Origin: UBA3700 sp963592135
Lineage (GTDB): Bacteria; Bacillota; Clostridia; Christensenellales; UBA3700
NCBI GenBank assembly: GCA_963592135.1
Contig: CAVAVP010000035.1
Span: 9,259 to 73,258 of the forward strand
Direction: 5' to 3'
Length of the DNA: 64,000 nt
Positions 51,749 through 60,771 of the stretch are shown piece by piece. Position 1 is the first letter of the stretch. Each line of letters begins with the position of its first letter. The notes beneath the pieces are model-generated. The model was not told where the DNA came from, ran no database searches, and saw nothing but the letters and a program-made list of their open reading frames with translations. Both the position numbers and the translations under genes were made by a program.

Positions 51749-53185
51749 ATGTTACAAAGAACTGTAAATAATAAGTATTTAATAGACAATAGTGTGATAG
51801 AAAAGATTTCCAAATTTTTCTATACAGATTATTTTTATTTATTAGTTGTAGCAATTATTGTAACATGCTGGGCAACCTATCAAACAATCTTAGGATTTGC
51901 ATTAATAATTTTAATATCAGCCTTTATTTTGGTAATACAAAGAGATGTTCAGCCTGTTTTAACACTCGTTGTTATGGCAACTGCTGTTATGTCAAAAGTT
52001 CCAAGTAATATATTTGCAACATGCTTTTTATTAGTTCCAATAGTTCTTGCAGTTCCATTTCATATTTATTATTACAAGTTGGAAAACTTTAGTATTGGTA
52101 AATGTTTTTTGGCTTTTACTTTTTTACTTATAGCATTTTTAATAAGTGGAATCGGCTGTAGATTTGAAAGCAGTGGCTTTGGAAGATGGGTTGGAACATT
52201 TTTAATAGTTTTAGTTCCATTTGGGTTTTATTTAATTACAATAAACTTTGCCTCAAATAGAGAAAATAGTGCAGAAAATTTAGCTAAAAGTTTTGTATAT
52301 TTTGGTCTATTAATAGTACTTGAAATTTTTGTATATTACGTGTTTAACGTGAAACCAAAGGATGCGGGTATTATTCATTTAGGATGGGCAATTTCAAATA
52401 GTATAGCGCTGGTTTTGCTACTTGTTTATCCATTTGGATTTTATCTTTATTTAAAAACACAAGGTTATAAATCTTATGTATATCTAGCCTTAGGATTAAT
52501 TGAGTATATAGGAATACTTGCAACCACCTCGCGCGGCGCTACTATATTTGGTAGTATAGAACTAATGGCAACGGTTATAGGAACACTTGTGCTTGCTAAA
52601 GGTAAAAAGAAAAAAGAATATTTATATATAAGTTTAGGGTTACTTCTTTGCGGCATATTAGCAGCAATTATTGGAAGATCGTATTTAGTTAAGATATATA
52701 ACATAATTTTCCACGACGGCCTTAGAGATAGTGGAAGATTTGAACTTTATAGAGAGGCAATTTCTTGTTTTTTTGAGTGTCCAATAGTAGGGGCTGGGAT
52801 TGACTATATAGGTAATACCGCAAAATTAAATAATGCAAGTGGAATATATATGTTCCATGATACAATTTTGCAAATTGCGGCATGTCTAGGAGGAGTTGGC
52901 CTTCTTGCATACCTTTATTTCTATTTTATAAGATTTGAAATTTTACTTGAGAAGTGGGATTTATTCAATTACTATATTTTTATGATTTGTATAGGTTTTG
53001 AAGGCTACTCTTTATTAGATACGGGTACAATTGAGGGTGTTCCTTGTGGTATAATGGTAGCAATAGTAATTGCAATTGCAGAGATAAATACTAATCAAGA
53101 TCAACTAATGGCATATAATAAACTAAGAAAACAAATAAGGAAAATAAAATTAAATAAAACGAAAACTCAAAAAGTGGAGGGGTAG
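51749..53185 (+). CDS. O-antigen ligase/polymerase-family membrane protein
   Basis: A 478-residue polytopic protein with about ten to twelve hydrophobic segments and a large loop before the last third containing SGRFELYREAISCF and GAGIDYIG, the typical Wzy/WaaL C-terminal periplasmic loop pattern. The basic C-terminal tail is cytosolic. In Gram-positive bacteria this family polymerises repeat units of surface polysaccharide. The Wzz gene follows 3 nt later, supporting a polymerase role. It is the first gene of the operon. The ribosome site is weak (GGTAAAG). Confidence 0.85.
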   Translation: MLQRTVNNKYLIDNSVIEKISKFFYTDYFYLLVVAIIVTCWATYQTILGFALIILISAFILVIQRDVQPVLTLVVMATAVMSKVPSNIFATCFLLVPIVLAVPFHIYYYKLENFSIGKCFLAFTFLLIAFLISGIGCRFESSGFGRWVGTFLIVLVPFGFYLITINFASNRENSAENLAKSFVYFGLLIVLEIFVYYVFNVKPKDAGIIHLGWAISNSIALVLLLVYPFGFYLYLKTQGYKSYVYLALGLIEYIGILATTSRGATIFGSIELMATVIGTLVLAKGKKKKEYLYISLGLLLCGILAAIIGRSYLVKIYNIIFHDGLRDSGRFELYREAISCFFECPIVGAGIDYIGNTAKLNNASGIYMFHDTILQIAACLGGVGLLAYLYFYFIRFEILLEKWDLFNYYIFMICIGFEGYSLLDTGTIEGVPCGIMVAIVIAIAEINTNQDQLMAYNKLRKQIRKIKLNKTKTQKVEG

Positions 53186-53188
53186 AAA

Positions 53189-54529
53189 ATGGACGAAAAT
53201 ATGGAGATGCAAGAGGGTATAACATTCAGTGAAATATTTACTTTAATGAAAAAAGGTTGGCAAAGAATTTTAATTTATGTTTTAGTTGCCGTCATTTTAA
53301 GCACAGCGCTACTTGTAGGTTTGAGAGCTACAATTTCTAGTGTTGAATATGCAACAAAAGTTACATTTACAACAACTAGTATAAAAGAAAAAGAAAATTG
53401 GATTCCTTCAAAGAATATAGATTCGATTGTTAAATCAGATGCCGTAATAAATGCCGCACTTGTAAAGTGTGGTTTTACTGATGAGGAAATTGTTAAATTA
53501 CAAGAAAAAGGTTTTAAATCGTCCGTTTCTACATATGTCGAAGAATCAATGACAGATGCAAACAAAAACTCTTATCCAAGTGTTGTTAGAATTAGCGTTA
53601 AAAGAAAGGGAAGCTATGGACTTTCAAAGTCTCAATATAACTCAATTGTTGAAGCATTAACTGATGTTGCTTTAAGTACAATTAAATCAAAATATGTGAT
53701 TGAAGTTACTATGGGAGATATTGAACTAAACTTTAATGAGATGAATTATTTACAAGCTTATGAAACATTAAGAGATTCTATTAGTGAATACAAGACCTAC
53801 TTAAATAATTGTGATTCAGAACTTTTAGCTTTTAAATCAACAGAATCAAAAGAAAGCGTGGCCGAGCTTAAAGCTAAGGTAAGTTCGCTTGAAAATCAAC
53901 TAAGTGTGATTGAAAGTTATTTAGTTAATAAAAGAGTTGCAAATAGTAAGACAAATGTTTCTATCTCAGAACTTAATTATGTAAAATTAAAAGTTGCAAA
54001 CTTAACTCAAGAAAAGAATCTATTAAGCACTAGAATTACAGAGACTGCAGCTTTGCTGGAAAAAGTAAAACCTGAAATAAACAATTACGCATCAGGCGAA
54101 GTAAATATTAGTAATAGTAACTATTATGAATACTTAGACACATATAATAAATTACAAGATGAATATAAAGAGATAAATCTTGAACTTGTAACGTGGACAA
54201 ATATGGATACAGCATATTCAACATCAACAGATAGTTCAGATGAAGCAAATACTTTAATACAAGGTTTATTCAATGAAGTTGTAGAAAAGTATAAGAAATC
54301 TTTAACAAGCCTAAAATCTACGGTTCAAGAATATAATGAAACATCGCTATTAAATTCTGCGTTTTATGAAAGTGATTCTGTATCAACAGTGATGGGTGAT
54401 GAAATAAGTGTAATTTTAATACTTGCAGTAGATGTAGTAGTTATTGTTGTTATGCTCGTAATTGCTCTTGCTGTTACTAGAAAACAAGAAAAATCAAAAG
54501 AAAATAAAGAAAATACAGAGGGAAAATAA
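53189..54529 (+). CDS. Wzz-type polysaccharide chain-length regulator
   Basis: A 446-residue protein with a transmembrane helix near 24-45, a long extracellular region with coiled-coil content (about 190-300, including SVAELKAKVSSLENQLSVIE), and a second transmembrane helix near 402-425 followed by a Lys/Glu-rich cytosolic tail. The N-terminal FSEIFTLMKKGWQRILIYVLV is typical of Wzz/CapA proteins. It would set the length of the polymer made by the preceding polymerase. No BY-kinase domain is fused to it. The ATG follows GGAGGGG and its stop overlaps the next start by 1 nt. Confidence 0.86.
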   Translation: MDENMEMQEGITFSEIFTLMKKGWQRILIYVLVAVILSTALLVGLRATISSVEYATKVTFTTTSIKEKENWIPSKNIDSIVKSDAVINAALVKCGFTDEEIVKLQEKGFKSSVSTYVEESMTDANKNSYPSVVRISVKRKGSYGLSKSQYNSIVEALTDVALSTIKSKYVIEVTMGDIELNFNEMNYLQAYETLRDSISEYKTYLNNCDSELLAFKSTESKESVAELKAKVSSLENQLSVIESYLVNKRVANSKTNVSISELNYVKLKVANLTQEKNLLSTRITETAALLEKVKPEINNYASGEVNISNSNYYEYLDTYNKLQDEYKEINLELVTWTNMDTAYSTSTDSSDEANTLIQGLFNEVVEKYKKSLTSLKSTVQEYNETSLLNSAFYESDSVSTVMGDEISVILILAVDVVVIVVMLVIALAVTRKQEKSKENKENTEGK

Positions 54530-56601
54530 TGAAACAAGCTTTAATAAGCGAGTATTTAGGTGTTGATTTAACTAAAGAAGACTTAGCTTTAGGTTATAAT
54601 TTAACAGACCTTGATGATTGCGAAAAAGTAATGAAGCTTATAAGGACATCAATTATAAGGAAACATATTCAAAATGGTGTTATCTTTAAAGATTTTGAAG
54701 ATGTTTATATAGATAAGGATGTAGTTATTGGTAAAGGTACAAAAATTTATGCCAACAATCATTTAAGAGGAAATACCCAAATTGGGAAAGATTGCACGCT
54801 TGAGGCAAATAACATAATTGAAAACGCTATAGTTGGAGATAATGTTTTAATTACTGCAAGTAATTTGTCTAACTGCGAAATTGGTTCAAAAACAACAGTT
54901 GGACCTAATGCGCACATTCATACTCATGCAGTTGTTGGAAGTTGCTGTAGAATAGGAAACTATGTGGAGATAAAAAATAGTTCACTAGGCATGGGAACTA
55001 AGGCGGCGCATTTAGCATACATCGGAGATGTAGATATTGGCTCAAATTGTAACATTGGTTGTGGCTCAATATTTATTAACTATGATGGTAAAAACAAGCA
55101 TAGAAGTATAATTGGAAATTCTGTATTTATTGGAAGTAATAGTAATGTTGTAGCTCCAGTTACAATAGAGGATAATGCATACATAGCTGCTGGTACTACA
55201 GTTACGGTAGATTTACCTAAAAATTGCATGTGTATAGGAAGATCTAGAGAAACAGTTAAGGAAAATAGAAGTAAATACAATAAACCGCTTTATGTTAAAA
55301 AGTACTTTGGTACCGATGGTATTAGAGGAAAAGTAGGAGAGTTTTTAACAGAAAAGATAGCTTACCTTTGCGGAAATAGATTAGGCTACTCTGCAGATGG
55401 GGGAGTCGTTGTTGTAGGTAGAGATAATAGACCGAGTGGAGAAATGCTTTCTAAGGCTTTAATTGATGGAATAATTGAAGCTGGTGCAAGTGTTATTGAT
55501 TTAGGTATTGTAACAACGCCAAATGTAGCATTTACAACTGTTATGAATAAAGCAAACTATGGTGTTGCTATTACCGCTTCTCATAACCCATGGCAGTACA
55601 ATGGAATAAAAGTCTTTGATTATAATGGAAGAAAACTTGAAAACATTGAAGAAATAGAAATTGAAAAGCATATTGATGAGGGTAAAGTATACTCATCTCA
55701 AATAAAAGGAACTGTTGAAAAAGGTGGGGCTTATACTCAAGAATACATTGTTGATTTATGCAAATTAATAGGCTCATTAAGTGGTCTTAAGATAGTGCTT
55801 GATTGCTCAAATGGAGCTATATCTAAAACTGCTAAAAATATCTTTGATAGACTAGGAGCAGATTGTATTGCTTATAACACAGAGAGCGATGGTCATAAGA
55901 TAAATGATAATTGTGGTGCTCTATACCCTGAGTTTATTGTTTCAAAGGTTCTTGAAAATAAGGCTGATTTAGGACTTTGTTTTGATGGGGATGCAGATAG
56001 AGTTATAGCTGTGGCTAGCAATGGTGAAAAAGTTGATGGAGATAGCATAATTTATATAATTGGAAGACACCTAAAAGAACAAAGTAAATTAAATCATGAT
56101 ACAGTAGTTGGAACACTTCATACAAATATGGGTGTTGAAAAATCTCTTGAAAAAATTGGTATTAAACTTGAAAGAACAGATATTGGTGACCACTTTGTAG
56201 TAGAGAGAATGTTAAAAGAAGATTTAATGGTTGGCGGAGAGCAGTCAGGTCACATTATATTGAGAGAGTTTTCTAATACCGGCGATGGTGTTTTAGCAGG
56301 GCTTTATTTAGCAAAACTAATTAAAGAAAAGAATACTCCGCTGGGCATACTTGATGATTCTGTTCATTTCCCACAAGAAAATATAAATGTAGTTACAGAA
56401 AAGAAAAAAGAAATCATGGCTGATCAATCTGTAAAAGACTTTATTAAAAAAATAGAAAATGAAATGGGAGATAAAGGAAGAGTTTTTCTAAGAGCAAGTG
56501 GAACAGAGCCAAAGATAAGAATTATGGCAGAGTGTGAAAATAAGGAAATGACACACGCAATTGCTATGAAGATGAAAGAGTTTATAGAAAGTAAACTATA
56601 G
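54529..56601 (+). CDS. Fusion of GlmU acetyltransferase domain with phosphoglucosamine mutase
   Basis: A 690-residue two-domain enzyme. Residues 26-55 match the linker helix of GlmU (DDCEKVMKLI, RKHIQNGVIF) and 57-245 the GlmU left-handed beta-helix, with catalytic His161 in KAAHLAY, plus NYDG (184-187), Lys190 and AAGTTVT (220-226). The GlmU uridylyltransferase domain is absent. Residues 258-690 are a GlmM mutase: FGTDGIRGKVGEF, phospho-Ser351 in TASHNP, metal loop DGDADR and RASGTEPKIRI. The likely combined product is GlcNAc-1-phosphate from GlcN-6-P. The residues that seem to align with the GlmU substrate arginine region are His129/His131, so acetyltransfer specificity may differ. It overlaps the Wzz stop. 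Confidence 0.9.
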   Translation: MKQALISEYLGVDLTKEDLALGYNLTDLDDCEKVMKLIRTSIIRKHIQNGVIFKDFEDVYIDKDVVIGKGTKIYANNHLRGNTQIGKDCTLEANNIIENAIVGDNVLITASNLSNCEIGSKTTVGPNAHIHTHAVVGSCCRIGNYVEIKNSSLGMGTKAAHLAYIGDVDIGSNCNIGCGSIFINYDGKNKHRSIIGNSVFIGSNSNVVAPVTIEDNAYIAAGTTVTVDLPKNCMCIGRSRETVKENRSKYNKPLYVKKYFGTDGIRGKVGEFLTEKIAYLCGNRLGYSADGGVVVVGRDNRPSGEMLSKALIDGIIEAGASVIDLGIVTTPNVAFTTVMNKANYGVAITASHNPWQYNGIKVFDYNGRKLENIEEIEIEKHIDEGKVYSSQIKGTVEKGGAYTQEYIVDLCKLIGSLSGLKIVLDCSNGAISKTAKNIFDRLGADCIAYNTESDGHKINDNCGALYPEFIVSKVLENKADLGLCFDGDADRVIAVASNGEKVDGDSIIYIIGRHLKEQSKLNHDTVVGTLHTNMGVEKSLEKIGIKLERTDIGDHFVVERMLKEDLMVGGEQSGHIILREFSNTGDGVLAGLYLAKLIKEKNTPLGILDDSVHFPQENINVVTEKKKEIMADQSVKDFIKKIENEMGDKGRVFLRASGTEPKIRIMAECENKEMTHAIAMKMKEFIESKL

Positions 56602-56609
56602 GGGTATAA

Positions 56610-57380
56610 GTGATTATAGATAAAAACAACGAATATTTTACTCAAGCAGTTGAATTATATAAAGATGTATTCAAAGACAGCGATGAGTTTATAAAAGTGG
56701 TAATGGAAAGTGCAATTTGTGCCTCAGTGGACATTGAAAATAATATAGTTGTATCGTGTGCTTTTGTAAGAGAAAAGCAAATACGAAAGGATGAGAAGAT
56801 AATAACCGTTCCTTTTATGTTTGGAATAGCAACAAATGAAAAATATAGACATAGCGGCAAGGCAAGTAAGGTTATAAACGAAATGTTTGATTATTTAAAA
56901 CAAAATTATAGTTTTACCATGTTATGTCCAGCAAACAGTGGGTTATATAATTTTTATAAGAAATTTGGCTTTGAAAAACTTTGCTTTTTTAAATATGAGA
57001 AAGTGGGTGATGTTATAGGCGAAATTAAAGAAGGAAATATAAAGGATAGCAAATTAATAACAAATCTTTTCAATAATGCAAATTTAGCCTATAAGACGGC
57101 GCAACATAGAACACTAGGTGCAACTAAATTAAAATTGCAAGAAATTTTATCCGATAGTGGTAAAATAAATATTGTATACGAAAATAAAAAAGCTACAGGC
57201 TACATGCTTTATGATGATTTTATCTTAGAAAGTATAGGTGTAGAATATAGGGAAGGGGCAAAATATACATTAGTTGAAAATGCAAATATAGAAGTTGGAA
57301 CTGAAAATTGTCCAGGAGTAGTAATAAAAAAATTTAAAAATATAGATATAGAACATCTTAAATTTTATGAGATGTGGTAG
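56610..57380 (+). CDS. GNAT-family N-acetyltransferase
   Basis: A 256-residue protein. The N-terminal half is a GNAT domain with the acetyl-CoA loop in FGIATNEKYRHSGKASKVI (about residues 71-89) and the later GLYNFYKKFGFEK motif. The C-terminal half (about 135-256) resembles the second, degenerate GNAT or sterol-carrier-like half of Eis-type proteins. The start is GTG at 56610 behind GGGG. It sits between the GlmM fusion and the aminotransferase, so it may acetylate an amino sugar, but it is not of the PglD beta-helix type; it may equally act on something unrelated. Confidence 0.8.
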   Translation: MIIDKNNEYFTQAVELYKDVFKDSDEFIKVVMESAICASVDIENNIVVSCAFVREKQIRKDEKIITVPFMFGIATNEKYRHSGKASKVINEMFDYLKQNYSFTMLCPANSGLYNFYKKFGFEKLCFFKYEKVGDVIGEIKEGNIKDSKLITNLFNNANLAYKTAQHRTLGATKLKLQEILSDSGKINIVYENKKATGYMLYDDFILESIGVEYREGAKYTLVENANIEVGTENCPGVVIKKFKNIDIEHLKFYEMW

Positions 57381-57391
57381 GAGAATAAGAA

Positions 57392-58588
57392 ATGAAAATA
57401 TCATTTTCACCACCAGATATAACAGAAGCAGAAATAAATGAAGTTGTAGACACTTTAAGATCAGGCTGGATTACAACTGGTCCTAAAACAAAAGAATTTG
57501 AAAAACAAATAGCAGTATTTTGTGGAACAAATAAAGCTGCTTGTTTAAACTCTGCAACAGCAGGGCTTGAATTAATTTTAAGAATATTAGGAGTAGGAGA
57601 GGGAGATGAAGTAATCACCTCGGCTTATACCTATACAGCAAGCGCAAGTGTTATAAACCATGTCGGAGCAAAAATAGTTTTATGCGATATTCAAAAAGAT
57701 AGCTTAGAGATGGATTATAATATGCTTGAAAGCTTAATTACAGAGAAAACAAAAGTTATAATACCTGTAGATATTGCTGGAATTATGTGTGATTATAAGA
57801 GAATTTTTGATATTGTTGAAGGTAAAAAAGACTTATTTAAACCAAAAAATAATATACAAAAGCTATTTAATAGAGTTATAGTAGTGGCCGATGCAGCACA
57901 TAGTTTTGGTGCATCTCAAAAAGGGAAAATGAGTGGTAATGTTGCAGATTTTACATCTTTTAGTTTTCATGCCGTTAAAAATATAACAACAGCGGAAGGT
58001 GGTGCTGTTACATGGAAAGCAAAAGAAGGTTTAGATGATGAGGCAATATATAAAGATTTTATGCTTTGGTCACTTCACGGACAAAGCAAAGATGCATTAG
58101 CTAAAATGCAACTCGGCGCTTGGGAATATGATATTAAAATGTGTGGCCAAAAATGTAATATGACAGATATTATGGCTTCGATTGGACTTGTTCAATTAAG
58201 AAGATATAAGGGACTTTTGGCAAGAAGAAAAGAAATAATTGAAAAATACACGAAAGAACTTGGAGATTTAATTGTTCCAATAAAACATTTTGGAGATGAA
58301 TATGCTTCAAGTGGTCACTTATATATAACTAATATTCCTAAAGCATCTTGTGAAAAAAGGAATGAAATCATAATAGAGATGGCAAAGAGGAATATTGCAA
58401 CAAATGTTCATTATAAGCCACTGCCAATGCATACAGCATATAAAGCACTTGGACTTGATATAAAAGACTATCCAAATGCATATAATAGATTTGTAAATGA
58501 AATTACACTTCCTTTACATACACTACTTACTGATGAACAAGTAGATTATGTTATAAAGTCTTATATAGAGGTTATAAAGAGTGTATAA
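57392..58588 (+). CDS. DegT/DnrJ/EryC1 family sugar aminotransferase
   Basis: A 398-residue PLP enzyme that transaminates a keto nucleotide-sugar. PLP-site features are VVADAAHSFGASQKG (the Asp and His), the Schiff-base Lys in FSFHAVKNITTAEGG, and the N-terminal SGWITTGPKTKEFE. The C-terminal segment contains VHYKPLPMHTAYK. The 4-keto product of the CapD-like dehydratase at 19698 is a plausible substrate, giving a UDP-4-amino sugar. It overlaps the next gene by 8 nt. Confidence 0.91.
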   Translation: MKISFSPPDITEAEINEVVDTLRSGWITTGPKTKEFEKQIAVFCGTNKAACLNSATAGLELILRILGVGEGDEVITSAYTYTASASVINHVGAKIVLCDIQKDSLEMDYNMLESLITEKTKVIIPVDIAGIMCDYKRIFDIVEGKKDLFKPKNNIQKLFNRVIVVADAAHSFGASQKGKMSGNVADFTSFSFHAVKNITTAEGGAVTWKAKEGLDDEAIYKDFMLWSLHGQSKDALAKMQLGAWEYDIKMCGQKCNMTDIMASIGLVQLRRYKGLLARRKEIIEKYTKELGDLIVPIKHFGDEYASSGHLYITNIPKASCEKRNEIIIEMAKRNIATNVHYKPLPMHTAYKALGLDIKDYPNAYNRFVNEITLPLHTLLTDEQVDYVIKSYIEVIKSV

Positions 58589-59183
58589 ATTCTTTAAAAG
58601 GTTGTTTGATATATGTGCTTCAATATTTGGAATAATAATTTTATCTCCACTTTTTATTGTTGTAGCAATTCTAATTAAAGCAACTTCAAAAGGACCTGTA
58701 ATATTTAAACAAGAAAGAGTTGGTTTAAAAGGTAAACATTTCAAAATTTGGAAATTTAGATCAATGGTTGTGAATGCAGAATCAAAAGGATTACAAATAA
58801 CAAGTAAAGGAGATGCAAGAATAACTAAAGTCGGTGGGTTTATAAGAAAATATAAGATAGATGAATTTGCTCAATTATTTAATGTATTTTTTGGTCAAAT
58901 GAGTTTTGTTGGACCAAGGCCAGAAGTGCCTAAATATGTAGCAATGTATAATGATGAGCAGAGAAGAGTTTTAACTGTTAAGCCTGGTATTACAGATCTT
59001 GCTTCAATTGAATATTGTGACGAAAATAGTTTAATTGAAACTTCTAATGATGCTGAAAAAACATATATAGAAAAAATTATGCCAGCAAAATTAAAATTAA
59101 ATTTGGAATATATAGAAAAAGCAGGATTTTTCTATGATATAGGATTAATATTTAAAACTTTCGGAAGAATATTGAAAAAGTGA
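58581..59183 (+). CDS. Undecaprenyl-phosphate sugar-1-phosphate transferase (PglC-like)
   Basis: A 200-residue monotopic phosphoglycosyl transferase that loads the first sugar phosphate on undecaprenyl phosphate. A membrane re-entrant helix (about 10-34, CASIFGIIILSPLFIVVAIL) precedes FKQERVGLKGKHFKIWKFRSM and the DE catalytic dyad in KIDEFAQLFNVF, then SFVGPRPEVPKYV and PGITDLAS. The short size matches PglC rather than WbaP. The GTG start lies within the end of the aminotransferase gene, indicating coupling. It probably initiates the glycan encoded here. Confidence 0.92.
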   Translation: MYKFFKRLFDICASIFGIIILSPLFIVVAILIKATSKGPVIFKQERVGLKGKHFKIWKFRSMVVNAESKGLQITSKGDARITKVGGFIRKYKIDEFAQLFNVFFGQMSFVGPRPEVPKYVAMYNDEQRRVLTVKPGITDLASIEYCDENSLIETSNDAEKTYIEKIMPAKLKLNLEYIEKAGFFYDIGLIFKTFGRILKK

Positions 59184-59191
59184 GGTCTTGA

Positions 59192-60049
59192 ATGGGTGAA
59201 ATAAATATAAAAGATTTACAAAATAAAATGTTAGATATTCTATTGTATTTTGATGAATTTTGTAGAAAATATAGTTTAAAATATTATCTATGCGGGGGCT
59301 GTTTAATAGGTGCAATTAGACATCAAGGTTTTATTCCGTGGGACGATGATATAGATGTTTTTATGCCAAGGGAAGATTATGAAAGACTTGCTGAAATTTG
59401 GAATGTAAAAGCCGATAAAAGATTTTTGTATTGCAGGACAGATATGGAGCATATATATCATGATGCTGGAGCTTCGATAAGAGATGTAAATACTACAGAA
59501 ATAAATAAACATAGTATAAATGATGATATCTGTCATGGTATAGCGTTAGAAATAATGCCAATAGATGGATGTCCTAAATCAAAAATAAAAAGATTTTTTC
59601 AATTATATAATGCTTTTATATTTAATTTGTTTAATGTTCAGAGACTTCCTCAAAACAAAGGGAGAATATTTAAGGTTTTAGCAAAAGTTATTCTTTCTAT
59701 CATTAAATCACCTAAAATAAGATATAAAAAATGGAAAAAAGCAGAAGGAAGAATGTCAAAATACAAATGGAAAGATTGTGAAGAAGTTACAGAATTGATA
59801 GGTTCGATAAAAGGTATGCTAATTAAGCATCCAAAGGAAGATTTTGAAAATATTGAATACAAAAAATTTGAAGGATATAATATTCCAGTAATGAAGGGTT
59901 ATGATAATTACCTTCGAAAAATATGGGGAGATTATATGGAATTACCACCCGAAGAAAAAAGAGTAGCCAAACATGATTGTGTTTATATAAGCACAAATGA
60001 GCCTTATATTCAATTTAAGGGGAAATATTATTGCAAGGAGGAAAAGTAA
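59192..60049 (+). CDS. LicD-family phosphotransferase
   Basis: A 285-residue LicD/fukutin-like enzyme. The motif CGGCLIGAIRHQGFIPWDDDI (near residues 34-54), with its DDD metal site, defines the family; VFMPREDYERL and ALEIMPIDGCP follow. Relatives transfer phosphocholine or similar phospho-groups from a CDP-activated donor to surface glycans. The cytidylyltransferase immediately downstream could provide the CDP donor. The ATG follows GAGG; the gene starts 9 nt after the PglC-like stop. Confidence 0.88.
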   Translation: MGEINIKDLQNKMLDILLYFDEFCRKYSLKYYLCGGCLIGAIRHQGFIPWDDDIDVFMPREDYERLAEIWNVKADKRFLYCRTDMEHIYHDAGASIRDVNTTEINKHSINDDICHGIALEIMPIDGCPKSKIKRFFQLYNAFIFNLFNVQRLPQNKGRIFKVLAKVILSIIKSPKIRYKKWKKAEGRMSKYKWKDCEEVTELIGSIKGMLIKHPKEDFENIEYKKFEGYNIPVMKGYDNYLRKIWGDYMELPPEEKRVAKHDCVYISTNEPYIQFKGKYYCKEEK

Positions 60050-60051
60050 AT

Positions 60052-60771
60052 ATGAAAAATGTTGCTTTGATTTTTGCAGGGGGAATCGGGAGTAGAATGC
60101 ATGAAAAAAATAATATTCCAAAGCAATTTTTAGAATGGAATGGTAAGGCTATAATTATTCATACCCTTAATATTTTTGAGGAACAGTCTAATATTGATGC
60201 AATAGTTGTTGTTTCTAAAAAAGAATGGGTAGAATATACAAAAAAACTTATAAAAAATGCAAAATTAAAAAAAATAGTTTCTGTTGTAGCGGGAGGTTCT
60301 ACCGCTTTAGAATCGCAATATAATGGATTAGAAGAAATAGAAAAAATTTATGGCAACAAAGAATCTATTGCTGTTTTGATTCATGATGGTGTTCGTCCGT
60401 TGGTAGATGGAGAAACAATTCAAAAAAACATAGAATCCGTAAAAACAAATGGTAATGCAATAACTGTTACAGAGGCAATAGAAACTATTATAAAAGTAGA
60501 TAATGACAATCATATATGTGATATATTGGATAGGAAACAATGTATGATGGCAAAAGCACCTCAGTCGTTTTTGCTGGAAGAAATAATAAAAGTTCATAGA
60601 TTGGCTCAAAAAGAAGGAAATTATAATTTTATTGATTCTGCATCTATGATGCGCGCGTATGGTTATAAATTGTACACCATACAGGGCAAACCAGAAAACA
60701 TAAAAATTACTACGCCTTCAGATTATTATATGTTTTTAGGAATTTCTAAAAATAAGGAGAATAATGAATAG
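60052..60771 (+). CDS. IspD/TarI-family cytidylyltransferase
   Basis: A 239-residue nucleotidyltransferase. The CTP-binding loop is AGGIGSRMHEKNNIPKQFLE, followed by VVVSKKEWVEY, AGGSTALESQYNGL, HDGVRPLVDG and the C-terminal IKITTPSDYYMF. The close neighbours LicD and TagB-like point to a CDP-polyol or CDP-alcohol for surface glycan (as TarI makes CDP-ribitol) rather than to isoprenoid synthesis. The ATG at 60052 is chosen because GGAGG lies 10 nt upstream; an upstream in-frame ATG at 60031 overlaps licD. It overlaps the next gene by 8 nt. Confidence 0.9.
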   Translation: MKNVALIFAGGIGSRMHEKNNIPKQFLEWNGKAIIIHTLNIFEEQSNIDAIVVVSKKEWVEYTKKLIKNAKLKKIVSVVAGGSTALESQYNGLEEIEKIYGNKESIAVLIHDGVRPLVDGETIQKNIESVKTNGNAITVTEAIETIIKVDNDNHICDILDRKQCMMAKAPQSFLLEEIIKVHRLAQKEGNYNFIDSASMMRAYGYKLYTIQGKPENIKITTPSDYYMFLGISKNKENNE

